NCBI RefSeq assembly: GCF_019925205.1
Contig: NC_083560.1
Span: 69,329,266 to 69,393,265 of the forward strand
Source of the DNA: Metopolophium dirhodum
Taxonomy: Eukaryota > Arthropoda > Insecta > Hemiptera > Aphididae
Reading direction: 5' to 3'
DNA: 64,000 nt
A model generated the notes under the pieces. That model had not been told where the DNA came from, ran no database searches, and saw nothing but the letters and a program-made list of their open reading frames with translations. The translations under genes were made by a program, and so were the position numbers. Below, in pieces: positions 50,401-64,000 of the stretch (within the stretch, counting starts at the first letter, position 1; every line of letters starts with the position of its first letter).

Positions 50401-52296
50401 TATACAAATAATAATAGTAATTTTTGAGGTGGTACCCGTATTGTACTTATATGCAATATGCCCATCGTAAATATTTATTAATTGTTTATTATTTATATTA
50501 ATAATACAACTGTAATAATCGTATAATAATTATTATTGTACAAATATTAATATTTAATTATATACCTAACCACATAAGAAATACACACACACACACACAC
50601 TACATAGTCCCATGCAAGTGATCCAACATAATCTTTAATAGCTTATGAGCATTTTAACATGAATAGTATTTTTGAGGGGTAATTTATCTGAAGTTTTCGA
50701 GGAAATTGTGAAAAAGTTCATAAAAACAGTAAAGACGCATGCAAACAAGTGACCGCTTTTAACAAAATCTCGGTAATCCAGAACCACTCACTCAGAATTG
50801 TTTTTTTCTCTGACACATCAGTTACTTCCAAACTTAAAGACGAATGTCCATTATAATACCCTTGTATACCATACTTTTTTGGTTTTCATTTTTGATGCGT
50901 GGATTTTTAGACTTTATATACTCTACAGTCAGTGTCGTCATATGGATACAGTTGTCAGTTTTATCAACGATATTTACTATAAAAAATCATAATCGATCAT
51001 AATCAAATAGTAAGCATTTCATATTATATTCTATTTTAATACGAGAATTATTAATAATTGAATATTAATAAATGTATAGCTATTTTTTTTTTTTTTAATT
51101 TTAACTTAAGACAATCCATACATTTATGTAGCACGCATTAAGTAATTATAATAAAATATATAGTTTTTTAATTTAGTCAACACCGATAATTTTTATACAT
51201 TTTAATGGCATTAAAACTTATAATAACTGCGATTGGTTGAAATAAAATATTGATATTTTATTTGTGTTACAACATTGCCGATAACAAGTAAAACGACGAC
51301 CGCTATAAACCACAACGTTCTTGAACAGTATTTATTACATGGTTAATCCTTTAAGTTGGAATTATCTAAAATCGTATACTACACAGAAAAAACACAAATA
51401 ATAGTGACTTACATAGATTTACGTAAATACTAAATCCATCACTAATAAGATCGATGATATTATAGAGACTATAGGTGCCTTAATACATAAGACTGTATAA
51501 TATAATACAATATAGGCGTTATTAATCAGAAATAATATTATTGATTTTTAATTAAAAATTTATCATACAAATGTCAACGACAATTTATTAGTTATTACTC
51601 AATCATTTAAGCCACCAGCAGTAATTTAATAGAATATAGTATACATTTCATAATATACGTATGATTAAAATAAGCACAACGAGATAGTAAGGTACACACG
51701 AGTGTATTGCTCCGTTCTCTATATATATGTCTTTAAACATTCATACTGTATGATATAATAAATTCTAATCATCAAATTGTAATTTTTATAGGTTGAGCCA
51801 TATTACTAAAAAATAGCCATACTAAAAAAATACTATTTACATCTGAGATAATAAAATCTGTTATCAATTTTATTTATTGTAGGTATTTAAATGTAATTAA
51901 GATTTAAAAATATATTTGATTTATTGCGCTTAATTTTAAGTATATTATTCTGTTATTCTGCGCGTGCTTATACATTTGTCATTTTGTCTATTCCCATAAC
52001 CGATGATTATCCCATCTTGTCAAGTGAATGATATTTCAGCGGATATAAACTTATTTGTTAGATTACAATGAACACAGGGTAGTATTATTTTTATTACTAT
52101 TGTTTTTATTAGGGAATAATAGAATTGAGAGTGCGCTCAGTCGTAACTCGTAGTGCCACCCGACAAATATGACTTAAAATAATTTCTGCCCAATTTGTCA
52201 ACTATCTATGTAGTTTGCATAATTATTTGTAATGTGCAATTTGTGATTATAGCAGCAGTTTTTATATTATTCAGCTAATGTTAATTAGCCATTGAA
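47500..52296. other. A+T-rich DNA, no gene seen
   Basis: No supportable gene or RNA. TA-rich palindromic DNA lies at about 47750-47815 and a CA run at 50584-50600. Confidence 0.5.
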
Positions 52297-52304
52297 TTGT
52301 AGGT

Positions 52305-52662
52305 GACCAAGTCAGGATTAAGGGGGGGGGGTCCAGGTGGGGCCATGGCCACTGGGCCTCAATAGAATTTATTTAGGGACCTCAAATTTGTCCACTACTT
52401 TTTTCGTTATAGGCTAGTTATAACATACCATAAATCACCTAAAAAAATCGATGATTATTTAACGAGAAAAAAAGCTTGTAAATTATAATTTATAAATAAA
52501 GTGATACATTATTCATTATTTATTGCTATGTACCTAATACTTATATATATTTATTATAACAGGTACCTAATATTAAATAATATATGGATTATTATTTTTT
52601 TTTCATACAGGGGCCTCATTTAAAACTTTGGCCCCTGGGCCTCAAAATGTCTTAATCCGGGT
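52305..52662. mobile_element. hAT-like MITE with 8-bp target duplication
   Basis: TTGTAGGT flanks both sides (52297-52304 and 52663-52670). The ends are imperfect inverted repeats. The right end on the minus strand reads ACCCGGATTAAGAC then TTGAGGCCCAGGGGCC, and the left end carries CAGGATTAAGG, a G-run, and CCAGGTGGGGCC. GGCCTC motifs recur at both ends. The A+T-rich interior is non-coding. The 8-bp duplication points to the hAT superfamily. Confidence 0.65.
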
Positions 52663-52670
52663 TTGTAGGT

Positions 52671-53561
52671 AACACAGATTTTCTGTAACCTCTTTATTTG
52701 CCAAAGTGACTGCATAGCATTACGTTAATATATATGAAATAGTTTAGTAGATTGTCGAATGGATAATTAACGAGCCCAGAATACAGATTTTTTCTGAAAT
52801 GAAAGAAATGTATGACATGATTTTGAATATTATACTTATTGTGGTGTATACCTCGCATTAAGACAGTGGTCCGAGTCATTTGGGCCAAATTTACTCATAA
52901 AGGTTTAAGGTACTTTTGACAACAAGGCGTATACAATTACGTATTGTAAAAAAATAAAATTGTGTCAATGGTTACTACTATATTATTATATTATTATGAC
53001 ATTATCTAGAATGCAACTAATATCAACTAATAGAATATTATCCGTCCATTTTTATTATTAGTTATTAGTTATTACCCGAGATTTTAATAATACACAATAT
53101 AGTGGTTAATATTGATATTTCAGTACTGTTACAATAATCGGCTAATGTTAACCTTAACATTATCCAGATGTAAACTACAACTGCTACTGCAGCCGTTACA
53201 TACTCATAATATATAATATAATATCATTGTCGATTATTTTCTCGTTCTATCGGTGTAGAACGATCAAGCCAATATTGTTTATATTTATAATTTATATTAT
53301 TAATGTAATAGCAGTGCATAATAATTATCTAATTATGTTTTCAACCGAAAATATATGCCGCTTAATTATAACAATTATACAATATAGCTACACCTAGCAC
53401 ACTTTTTACGAGAAACCAACAATTATAACTGTAGCACATTGGCACCAATTAATGATTACCTAGTGATAAAACATGTTATTACATTTCCGAACTATCTTCC
53501 TGCAACAGTATTTATCGTGCAATTTTATACTGTAATTATCGGCTGTACAATACAATATATA
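52671..53561. other. A+T-rich spacer, no gene seen
   Basis: No feature supported. A minus frame at 52694-52888 is composition-driven. Confidence 0.5.
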
Positions 53562-54203
53562 GGATGATTCACCAAGAATGCTCAACCACATTTTTTTTTC
53601 CAGAGGTAATAATGAATTTATTCAAATACTGATATTATTTAGAATCGTTAAGTATATTTAAGGACCATATTTCCAATTGTATAGATCTTATATCATTTAA
53701 GAAGTGTCCTGTGGCGATACAAACTTGTTCAATTCAAATAAGAACCGACCTTTTTAGCAAAAATTATTAAGAAAAAGATTTTATTGTAGATTTTGATTTA
53801 TCTAATATCTAAGACCAGACCTCGGCCTTAATAAAAATTTGAACCAGTAGTTTCTGTGAGTAATTCAAATGTATATATTGAAAATAATGGTCCTTATAAA
53901 AATATAAAATATATGTACCTATAATATTGGAAATAGTATTTATTACATACACGAGCAGTTTTTAGTGATTATTAGTGATTACTGATTAACAATTTAAAGA
54001 GAAAAATGGAGATTCTTGTTTAAAAAAATAAGTTAGTATGGCCACAGAACCCTCCTTAATTGTTAAAAAAAAATCTAAGTGTTTGAAAATATGGCCATTA
54101 AGTAACTAGCATTCAGTTGTAAACGGTGTAAATTTCAATAAATTAGTTAATAAATATTTAAATAGGAAAAAATTAGGACGTGTATGCTTGGTGAATTGCT
54201 CGG
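53562..54203. mobile_element. MITE-like element with ATTCACCAAG ends
   Basis: GATGATTCACCAAGAATGCTC at the left is paired with a right end reading GAGCAATTCACCAAGCAT on the minus strand, sharing ATTCACCAAG exactly plus flanking matches. The A+T-rich interior of about 640 bp encodes nothing. The outer edges and target duplication are not clear. Confidence 0.5.
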
Positions 54204-57200
54204 TACACTATATTATATTATATGATTGTAAGAGGCAAAATATATAATATTTAAAATAAAATGAAATAATTTAATATACAAGTATGCAGCATGCACCAGT
54301 TTAAAGCTTTATCGGTGTAAATGTAGATTAAAGTTCATAACATGTTCAGTGAAAAAAATTGACTATTTAAAGAGTACTTTAATTTTTTAAACTATTTTTA
54401 ATTCATCAGTATTTTTAGTTTTTTCAATGTTACTATGTGAGGTAGGTCTTTGACAAAAAATATTGATTTTTTTATATTTTAATGGACTCAATATTAAGTT
54501 TTTTTAGAAATTAACATGGTATTTTACAATCATTAAAATGTAAATATCAAAAAACGATTTCCACAAAACCTAGCAAAAAAAAAATAGTTTTTATTTGGTT
54601 TAATCTAAGTGGTGTTTTTACAATAAATAAAAATAAAAAATAATCATAATTCATAATACAGTCTCTGTATAGGTATAGCCCACAATGTCGTGCGACGTAC
54701 TATATATACAAAATTGTAGTCATTGACACTTATATACATAAAATACGTATCAAAGTCGTTCAACAATATTAATTATATATTGTGGCCACGTGAATATATC
54801 GTCAATACTCAATTATGTTATTATATATGTATACATTTATGATAAAATTATCTCGTTATATAGTCTTACCGAATTATCGTTAATACGATTGTCTTGTTTT
54901 TATTTTTTTATTATTTAATCATTTATGTTATTTGTATTTATGACGTAAGTGTGTGTTAATTCACTGTACGCCTATACAGTTTCCACACGGAATATATAAG
55001 TACCCCAATTAGTATTTTATGACTATATATACACAACAGTGTGCGTAAATGGAAATGTTTATTTCTCAAAGGCCCGTTTCGTATTTATTTTTTTTGTATC
55101 CCGAATACTTTCTCTCTTTTTTTTATAGTGGTTGAATAAATAATTTACATTTCCAATGAATCTGATAAAATTGAAAGATTCAAACCGGTAATTCGTGGCT
55201 TCAATAATATACGTACAGTTTTATTTGTATATTTCTACGTTTACGTTAATTTTAAATTACCTTTTTCAGACTAACATGATACATTTTTTTTATTGAGTTT
55301 ATTACATAAAATAAAATATTGAATTTTTTTTTACTCAACTGCGACTTATACTTTATAGTGTTTATACTGTTTGCGAGTATCTACCTAATTTTATTTAAAT
55401 TATATCACATTATTATTTATTATCGAGGCAAACTATAAATATTTTATTTATGCAATGTGTTCATATTATTATTATTGAATTACACGATTCGTCAGTAATG
55501 CCTGAAATATTTAAATGACTAGTATGGAATATTATATAGGAAACAATTGTGACCACTTATGACAAGTTCAGTGTATAACAATAAAACACGAAACATACAT
55601 TTTTAACGTGCAGTGATATGCAATTTATTGTAAATAGGTATTCATTCGTATGTGTTACACACACCTATATAATATTAAAATTCTATCAAATTTAGGCTCG
55701 AAAAGCTGTTAGTAGTATATTATATATGTATAATATATTGAGCATTATAATAGTTATAACATATTCATAGATATTGTTTTGTTGATTTTTAAAATTTTTT
55801 TTTTAATATAGGTGTCTATTATAGTCATATTACAGCAGCTGACTGTTGAAAGTATCTTATATAAAGTTAGTTTTCTTCTTGTTGTGGCATTTGACCATTC
55901 CCTTTTTCCTATGTACTTTCCATATTATGCATTTTGAGAATTGTAATATTGTCCGCAGTTACATTCCAATGGGAGGTTATTCATATGGAGGATGAATTCT
56001 AGAAATAATGTGCACATATCCAGTGTGGCGATGTTTATTGCAAACCCGATTTCATAGGAAAAAACCCAAAACTCAAGATAAAAGGAGATTTTTGTACTTA
56101 GACTTTTTTAATTATTCAACTAAAAGTTATTATTTACACTAAGTAATTGTTTGATCATTATGGTATATATTAACGCGGTGGCGTTTCAGTAGTCACACCA
56201 ATGTGACTTGAATTGGAAGACAAACTGCCTAAAGTAAGATTTTAACTATTGGATTTTTAGAGAACAATCATCGTAATATAATATTTTGCTTTTATTTCAA
56301 AAAGAAAGCATTTTAAGTATAATATGGATGTATATAACATATACATATATAACATTAAATCGAGGAGAGGAATTGCGAACGAGTCATACAATTGCTGCAA
56401 TTCAAAGCAATAATAAAATATGGTACCCGATATAAGACGGCATAGGTATCGTCGATATTTATTGGGATAGTTTGTTGTCGCAATAATTCACTACTTCATA
56501 GTTCATAGTAAGCCACAATTAGTCAGCTGTATTTCATATTTACTGATGTCTGGCTCTTATCTGACGCGAGACACATTGATGCGAGTACCTACCTATGCCA
56601 CTTAAGTTTTACTGCAGATAGCAAGTATTACATATTTGAAGAAGGTTGAAATTCTTATTGTGTACCTATTTACCTACTTGTTTAGTTTGCGAGAAGATTA
56701 TGCGTTGAATATACAATTAAACGTTTAAATAAATACAGTAATTAATTCGAGTAAAAAAAACCCCGACTGCCAAAAGGAAAATTCGAACTGACATTAATAA
56801 AAAGAGATTGCCCAGATTATACAATATAAGACTAAGCGGTAATTGTGTGTATGTGTGTGAATACCTACCTATGATAAGTTGAAACTCGAGCACACTATTA
56901 ACGAGCGAGGGGTGATAGTCATTGCCGACAAAAGATTTAAATGGTCAACTTGAGTCTTTTTATACATACCTCTCGCATAATAATAATAATAATTATAATA
57001 GTTTCTGCAGTGTGCTCATTGTCTTATCTTATTCTCAAGTGTTTATACGGTTAGTTGTTACTAGTATTATAATAGTCGCATAGACTGTAGACATATTATA
57101 CTTGATATACCAACTAGTGTGTTCTACATGATGGGATCGTTTGAATTGTTTTAGCAATGACATGACATTGAAAGGGGGTCGTATGCAACTCCGAGTTAAG

Positions 57201-57849
57201 TTTCGGTGGTGTTTACGTACAATGTAAATATATACGATCTGGACGAAACTATACGATACGGTTATACTTATGATACATACATGATGAAACCACCGTGTTC
57301 GTGTGTACATATTTAACTGATCGAAGTCGGAAGTCCACTGCACTGTATAATATAGCCGTAGAAAATACTAAGCGCGTGTACATTATTATACGCACACAAA
57401 TGATACGACATACCGATACAATAGCGTGCGCCTTTCTCGCAATTAAATGGATGGTATATTGTGTTTGAATTAATGGGGGCCACTGACTGCTGCAATCATT
57501 TGACAATAAATCTTAATATGAATTTACTTTTAACACTATATTATTGCCGACCGATCCATTTATAAATAGTTATTTACAATTTCATACATCGTACACCGTT
57601 ATTCGCTACCTACCTATATTATAATTTAGGCAATTAATTTGTTCGGCCGATTCGGTTGTTTGCTTAGTCTATCGAAGTCAGGTTTTTTATTATTGTTCTT
57701 TAATATTCAATTAAAACCATTTTTATACTCACCTAGGCGGCTAGACGATTCGTAAATATATAGTCGGTAATCAGTAGCACATCACGCAGACATCGATTCA
57801 TGGTGGGAGGATGATCTTGTAGCTGCACGTACATATATATCGCTAGCGT
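54204..57849. other. A+T-rich DNA, no gene seen
   Basis: No supportable gene. The minus frames at 57035-57506 (up to 102 codons) lack any recognised motif and overlap one another. Confidence 0.5.
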
Positions 57850-57851
57850 TA

Positions 57852-58111
57852 GGGTATGCCCGTGGCATATACAAGGTTATTTAATATTGTATTGATATTA
57901 ATATAATATTTCACATAGGCTATATTATTATCAAACCAAAAAAAAATGGCAGCGTAAGGGTACAGACGTACATATCTTGGTATATAATACCATAGTATAG
58001 CCAGTATATATGTCGTCCCCTTACGCTACCATTTTAATTCCTTTACGTGATGAAATGATATAGTGAGGGTACTATTGTAATAACCTTGCATATTTAAGCC
58101 ATGGGTATACC
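57852..58111. mobile_element. fold-back (palindromic) MITE, TA-flanked
   Basis: Two arms of about 128 bases face each other around a centre near 57982, itself a GGTATATAATACC hairpin. The outer blocks pair well (57852-57882 with 58080-58111: GGTAT-CCC-TGGC ... AAGGTTATT). So do the inner blocks (about 57945-57972 with 58005-58035: AAAATGG-AGCGTAAGGG). TA dinucleotides flank both sides, fitting a Tc1/mariner-type target. It has no coding capacity; transcribed RNA would form a long imperfect hairpin. Confidence 0.65.
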
Positions 58112-60686
58112 TATACTATTATAATATACTATATTAAACAATATCAAATATTATGTATTTAATGTTAAGTGCATATATATCCTATAATATGAAAGCTAAA
58201 CAGCGGTCCTGCGACAGACATTTATCTATAGAGTTACTACACACTTGATTCACGCCGCTTTACGAAAACATGCGTAACAGTATGGATAGGTATACCACGC
58301 GCGGTTATCTGGTAAATTGTAAATAATATAATATGGGTTATAGTTGTATATAGGTAACCTACACGCGTGCAATAGATGAAAGCCCGACGGTGAACGGTTA
58401 TACTCAAGCACATGTTGTATATATACCAATTTATATGTAAGTACCCGGATATATTATACGAACTAAAAAGTAAAAATCAGCAATATATCCACTAAAAAAT
58501 GCTTAAATATGCTTTAAAAAAGTATCGGATAAATATATTTAAATATAGGTTATGATAAAGAAATTCTAAGTGCCCTTAACTTATTAATATAATGTACCAA
58601 TATGTCAATGTATGTCCAATAGCGTGGTGTATTATGCGCAAGGTATTCAAAAGCCATCGAGCGTTATGATCTGAAACTCACAAACTATATTGAGGTAACA
58701 TATCGATTTTATTCCAAAATATAACGGTCGGAAAATGTTAACCAGAACTTGTGTTTTGTTATATAAGACAGCACCCATGCATGTTCCGAAAAATAAAATT
58801 AAATATATAGTGGAAACCGCAAAAAAACGCCAAAACGCCCTTTTAAACTTAAAAAATAACAAAATATGCGAAACGTACAACGAAAAAAAATTCACATGTA
58901 CATTATATGCAAATGCACATAAATCCGGACTCGATTTATATGTATATCCGTTATACGAACCGCTACACATCCCTGCAGCAACATATATAATACTATATCG
59001 ACGTTCAGTGTATATATGATATTATGTATATGGCTATATATATATAGGGCAACGTTACTCGAGTATATATATATATATATATATATAATTTCGCCTAGCA
59101 ATAACGCATTTGAACCCAGTCAACGATAGGGTTATATATTCGTACGCCTATTCCTGGAATGTTGCCATGTAAACATGGTTTTGCCGCGACTGGTGACTGC
59201 AGAGTTCTGCTCCCCCCGGTGCCGTTTTGCGATCCCTTTTGTATACATGACGTACCCTCACCTCTGCGCGTTTTTCGGATTTTGTTACTTTGACGCGAAC
59301 ACGCCTACGGCTGCTATATAGTTTAGTTTTGTGCTGTTCTCTCTATATTGGCGATCACGACTTTCCCCTATATATATATTGAACCGTTTGACGCAAGACC
59401 CGTGAAAATTGCAGGTCCAACCGTTTTGGCTCCAAAAGTCTATACCACGTATGCCTTTACAGAAACCAAATGTTTATAGGAAAACGTTCATATTGCACAC
59501 GACGTATAAAAATGTATTACATATAATGCGTGGGGGTGCAGTGGCCTGCAGTAGGATGAAAAAAGTGTCCTTGTGGGAAATCGAATTTGAAATTTTCTAA
59601 ATCAGTAGGTATTTATAGGTACGCATATAGATATTTCAATACACCAGCAAGGTATTGCGAGATTTGTTCGTATCATTAAATCAAAGTTTGGGATTTTACT
59701 CGCAATTATCCACTGCAGTTTAAAATACAATATAGAAAATAGAAATGTATTCCAAATGAGTTTTGGTGTTCTATGTTAGGTACCTATTAAAATATTTTTT
59801 ATATTTATTCATTACGTATTTATTATTTTCGTATACAATAAAATATAAATCCTAGATAAATTCCTGAATTCCAAACACTATTTCACCCTGGTTTATCCGG
59901 TTAAACATAAAAGGCCTCTGAAATTCGCAATTTTGACATATTTAGGAAAATCTTCGACACTGCAGTGCCTTTTGATATACAATAATATATGAACGGATTG
60001 CGGCGCGAGACGAGTGTTTACAAAGTAAAAGAAAAAATACATTATTGTAAAACCAAAAGATTCTTCACTTAAGTAGAATCTTCTTTGCTACACTGTGGGA
60101 ATTTAAAACCCCCTGGGAACATTTTAACACGAACATTAAAAGCAATACTAAATCTGTTTTTACCCTGTTTATAATATTGCGGGACATCGTCATAAATTCT
60201 TTAAATACTTTTATACTTTATTTAGAAACAAAAATCCCGACATACTTTTGATCTTATTTAAGCCCGGTCAAGTCAATAGGAAGTGTCATTACTGGGTGGC
60301 TTCTTTCAACAACTCACTCATGTCACTGTAATATAGCCCATATTCTTATTGTGCCTCAGGGTACAGATTGTATAGGTGTTTCTTATAAAAATATAAAAAA
60401 AAGACCGAAAAGTGTCCGTTGAAAATCGATGAAAATAGTAAACAAATATAATACGGTAAACAAACTACAATTTAGTATAATATATTAATTGATTCAATAA
60501 AACCACGCGGGTAAGTATTATATTTTGAATTATTCTAGTGTGATGTTGAGAAGTGATGCGAAATAAGTTTGCAAAGCTGTGGGTATATATATGTGCCTAC
60601 TGCCTAAATACCGGCCTTAATTATTGTTATAGACTTCCTCAATAAACATCGATTGTGATTCCGAACGTCCCGATAATGACTCGAAT
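58112..60686. other. A+T-rich DNA with weak open frames
   Basis: A + ATG frame at 58735-59019 (94 codons; lysine-rich middle PKNKIKYIVETAKKRQNALL) overlaps a 107-codon minus frame (58647-58970); neither is recognised. A TA tract lies at 59064-59087. 59150-59330 is G+C-richer unique DNA without a frame I can name. There is a perfect 8-bp-arm hairpin at 60057-60082. Confidence 0.3.
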
Positions 60687-60750
60687 CGGTATTTAATCCC
60701 GGCTCTTTTGTAATTTAACTCGGTGTTTAATCCCGGCCCTTTTGTAATTT
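60687..60750. repeat. 34-bp tandem duplication
   Basis: Two copies starting at 60687 and 60721, sharing CGGT-TTTAATCCCGGC-CTTTTGTAATTT. Confidence 0.75.
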
Positions 60751-63700
60751 TATCACTTCTTGATGGCTCGATTTAAAAATCGATTACTCTCTCATTCACC
60801 GTATAATAAATTTCCCATTCAAACATCAACGCGCGGGGACGGTACATTTTTTTCCAATTCAATTTTTTCCCCCATTTGTTATTATAATACGATGAATAGG
60901 CGGCGATGTGTATGTGTGTGTGCGTATTATATTATAATATAATATATTGTACACTGTAGTACAGCCATCATTATTTCGCTTATTCCGATGGCCATTTATA
61001 AACACAATATCGGTACGCGTACACAATGGTGGTTTACCATTCGATTTGTTTTGTAAAAATAATAATATAATCTATTAAAATATTATTCACTGAAGCTGCC
61101 AGGAATGTGATCTGCTAACGTGTAATTTGTAAATTACAAGTAGGTAGGTATAATGCACGACGGTTAAACCATTCGCACAACATAATGATATGTACGAATG
61201 TATATAAAACGCTTCGCCTCGTGCTGTAATCGAACATATTATTTCTCCGCGCGATTCTCCAATTTTTATTGTCGCTTTCCAAGTACCCACGTGTAATACA
61301 TACACCCATACGTATAATAGGTACACGGTTCTTTTTTTCATTACCCGTATTTATTTATATATATGTATGTATGTATGTAATATACGTATGCGATCGTTCG
61401 CTGTAATAAATTAGACCCAAACAGCCACATAATTGTTATTTCGTGGACTCTGAACAAACGTCTGCGGTGCCGTCTGGACCATAAATTCGTGCAAGGTATA
61501 TACAACCGGTTGCGGGCGACGGTCTGGTGACCCAATTCCAGATATTGTTGTAAACTATACAAAACAAAATAAATACTAGTAAATCAAAGGCTGTCTGATG
61601 TGTCGTCGTCGTCGTCGTCGTCTTCTCCGCCAGTGGTCCGTTTAATAATCGCGTTATATTACCAGGTAGTTTTCCGATTATATATAGTTGTATCTGGGCA
61701 GGTATTTTAATTGAAAATGCCCACGAGGGATTCTACATGACTTCAGACCCTTTGTACGTTATAACATAATACGCACAGTGCACACATACTACGAGCAGCA
61801 ATTAAAAAAGCAAGCTAAACTAATATGGGCGACTATGGACGAGAATTTATTAAATAATCGTATGCAGTTATTGGCCATTCCGTTGATATACATTAACGTT
61901 GTTTGTTCAAGTGGCTTTCAAAATGTTGAAAAATAATTTCTCCAAATGCAGTTCAATAAACGCACCTACACTTTTTGTTTTTGGTCGAAATACAGGTAAC
62001 TTTTGTGCTTTTCTTATGTTCCGTAAAGATGGGTAGGTACCTACACGATTTAAATGGGCCTTTTTACGACGGAAACCATAAGATATAATGATTACTTAAA
62101 CGCGTATTTTATAGTTGAAACTACAGAATAGCGATAGCCATTATTAACAATTACAATCATTAGACGGTATTTTAGTATAATGTTATGACGTGTACCTATA
62201 TAACAAAGCATGGTGATGCATTTAGGGTTATTTTATAGCTCAATTAGGTTCCCTATTCCAAATTCGATTTAAACGACTATGCGATTTTGGAAAATATGTA
62301 CGAATTGTGTTACAAAACTATCCCCGCCAACAACAGACTACTAATATCAAACTACTGGTATTAAAAACTTTTATAACAATTATATTTTTTATACTTGTAA
62401 TAGATTTATATTTCACTCTAATGTTCTATATACGTACCTACCATGATATTATAACAGACAGCATGAAATGTGTTTGGTGTATATATAGTTTTTGTTGTTT
62501 TGATATCGAGTAACTAAATCGAACTATTAAATTGTACATGTTTGTGCAGTAAAGCATAAAAAAAAGTGATCGTAAAAATATAATACACCTATAATATTAT
62601 AGAGGGGTGAAATACCGAAATATGGATTTATATTACGTAACACCCAATAAACGCGAGATTAACGAATAAGACCCGCTGCGTAATATATATATATATATAG
62701 GATAATAAAAATATAAATATAGTTCGCCGATGCCAAACAATTATTATTATTGTATACTCCATGAAATACGCTTTGGTGTGTGTAATAATAATTATTAATA
62801 TAGTAAGGAGGACTACTATTCGCGAGAAATTCGTCAGTCAGTGTTATATAATATATTATTACGTTGACAACGCAAGACTCACGTTTTGATGTGCCGCCGA
62901 TTACAAATAGACTGCAGCGTTTATAATTAATGAAATAATATGCACATACCACCTCCACGCCTATTGTTCGAGTCGTACAATTATAAGTGTACTTACAACA
63001 TTTTATTAGGTAAAAAAAAAAAAAAAGTGTTCAAAGAGGTGGTTTTTTATTCGTATTAAATTAATACGTACATAATAATATAATATAAATGTAACTCGAT
63101 TCCCCTGACGTTATTTTAATTAAAAAAGTTTAATTTCAATAATAAAAAAACAAAAAAAAAAAAAAAAAACGCACGCCGAGAAAAGAAAAGACTTTTTTTC
63201 TCGTATAGTCGCTCTCCAAAATGTCTTTCTCCGTGTCGCTTTTCGCCGAGTTCATTACGAATATTGTGTTATTATTATACATATAGGCGCAGTACGGTGG
63301 TGGTAGCTAGGTACAACTTATATTTTATTATTATGCACACAATCGGACGAGACTGCTGCTACACTACAACTATTATACTATACTGCTTTTCGAGTTTTTA
63401 ATTTTACACTAGACCGCCGCCGTGTCTGTTCACTGCAGGAGTAATTGAGTGGTGCTGGCCCGAGTCTCGTCGCCGCCGTAAACAATTATAATATTATAAT
63501 ACTATTATATAACATCGATGGTACCGCGGCAAAAGGAACTGAGCAACATTTTTCGAACTTTTCAGTAGAGTGAAAAAAACGTTTTGTTGTGATTTTAATA
63601 TTTTTTTTTTTCTTATACTTTTGACGAGTAATTATTACTTTTTTCGTGTAATTTTTGTTCGTATAATACTTATTTTTTATTCGCACGTCCTTTATATAAA

Positions 63701-64000
63701 TAAACAGTTATGATTGGCTTTCGATTTTATTATTTACGTGGACACGGACATTTGAATAAATTTTTTTTTAATAACTTTGGTGTAGATTGGTTTTTTTTTA
63801 CATAATTCACCTATAATGCACTTTTATTAGGTATATTATCGTATTATTATAACTTATGATCTCATCAAAATAAAGTGTAGACAAATATTTTTTGTAAAAA
63901 AAATCAAAAATCAATATTTAATAAACGTCGCTTGTCCCCTAATCCCTATACAATAATTGTGAAAATGTCGTGTATACCCCATTATTGTCGTTTAGACCAT
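60751..64000. other. A+T-rich DNA, no convincing gene
   Basis: A GTAT run lies at 61363-61379 and a GTC run at 61602-61622 in a slightly CpG-richer patch (61180-61640). A 21-codon ATG frame at 63221-63286 (MSFSVSLFAEFITNIVLLLYI) has a hydrophobic, signal-like end but nothing else to support it. A long A run precedes it near 63151-63168. Other frames are Ile/Tyr/Asn-rich artefacts. Confidence 0.45.

Noticed and set aside
59150..59330. G+C-richer unique patch as a possible exon
   Set aside because: No frame with protein-like content and no convincing splice sites; left as unannotated.
1..64000. CRISPR arrays, bacterial operons, prophage or defence systems
   Set aside because: No regularly spaced direct repeats with unique spacers and no prokaryotic gene organisation. 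The tandem arrays seen are eukaryotic micro- and minisatellites.
1..64000. tRNA genes, rRNA and well-known insect microRNAs
   Set aside because: Reading for B-box-like GGTTCGAA motifs and for the mature sequences of common insect microRNAs (let-7, miR-1, miR-10, miR-100, bantam and others) gave no match. A covariance-model scan was not possible, so divergent copies could be missed.

Overview
The window is eukaryotic, mostly non-coding DNA. The best guess for the source is an aphid or another closely related hemipteran. The reasons are the strongly A+T-rich background full of TA and ACCTA motifs, abrupt islands of CpG-rich low-complexity DNA (CGA/CGT, CA/GT, AAT and GA runs), and a DUF7869-like protein fragment of a kind I associate with aphid genomes. 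The organism is an inference; no marker gene settles it. I found no complete, convincingly conserved host gene. Nearly all long open frames lie in CpG-rich simple sequence, open on several strands at once, and I treat them as artefacts.

Layout. About 1-2760, 4700-8330 and 10250-12260 are CpG-rich islands separated by A+T-rich DNA. A 1.9 kb mobile element (8335-10253) sits inside the second/third island. It has 36-bp terminal inverted repeats and carries the only clearly protein-like long frame, the C-terminal part of a DUF7869-like protein on the minus strand. 12260-17340 is featureless A+T-rich DNA. Two TATA-plus-initiator core promoter candidates (about 17363-17400 and 23653-23684, both +) share the start-site context TCATCAGTCGT. 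Between them are a hAT-like MITE (18883-19436), another island (19600-22750) and a decayed jockey-type retrotransposon 3' end (22860-23505). A G+C-richer tandem repeat of about 440 bp lies at 24505-25720, followed by a small island (26340-27450).

27480-42200 is mainly A+T-rich. It holds a cluster of short coding-like patches on both strands (31528-33320), a 32-bp minisatellite (34013-34262) and a MITE remnant (40018-40080). 43150-47500 is the last large CpG-rich island. The remainder is A+T-rich with three more MITE-like elements (52305-52662, 53562-54203, and a 260-bp fold-back at 57852-58111) and scattered weak open frames.

Reading it together: the window looks like a long intron or intergenic span around one or more regulated insect genes, with CpG-rich, GA-tract-rich promoter or 5'-UTR-like islands and small DNA transposons between them. 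No new multi-gene system is visible. The items most worth following up are the TIR element with the DUF7869 fragment, the paired core promoters, the coding-like patches at 31.5-33.3 kb, the fold-back element and the 440-bp repeat.
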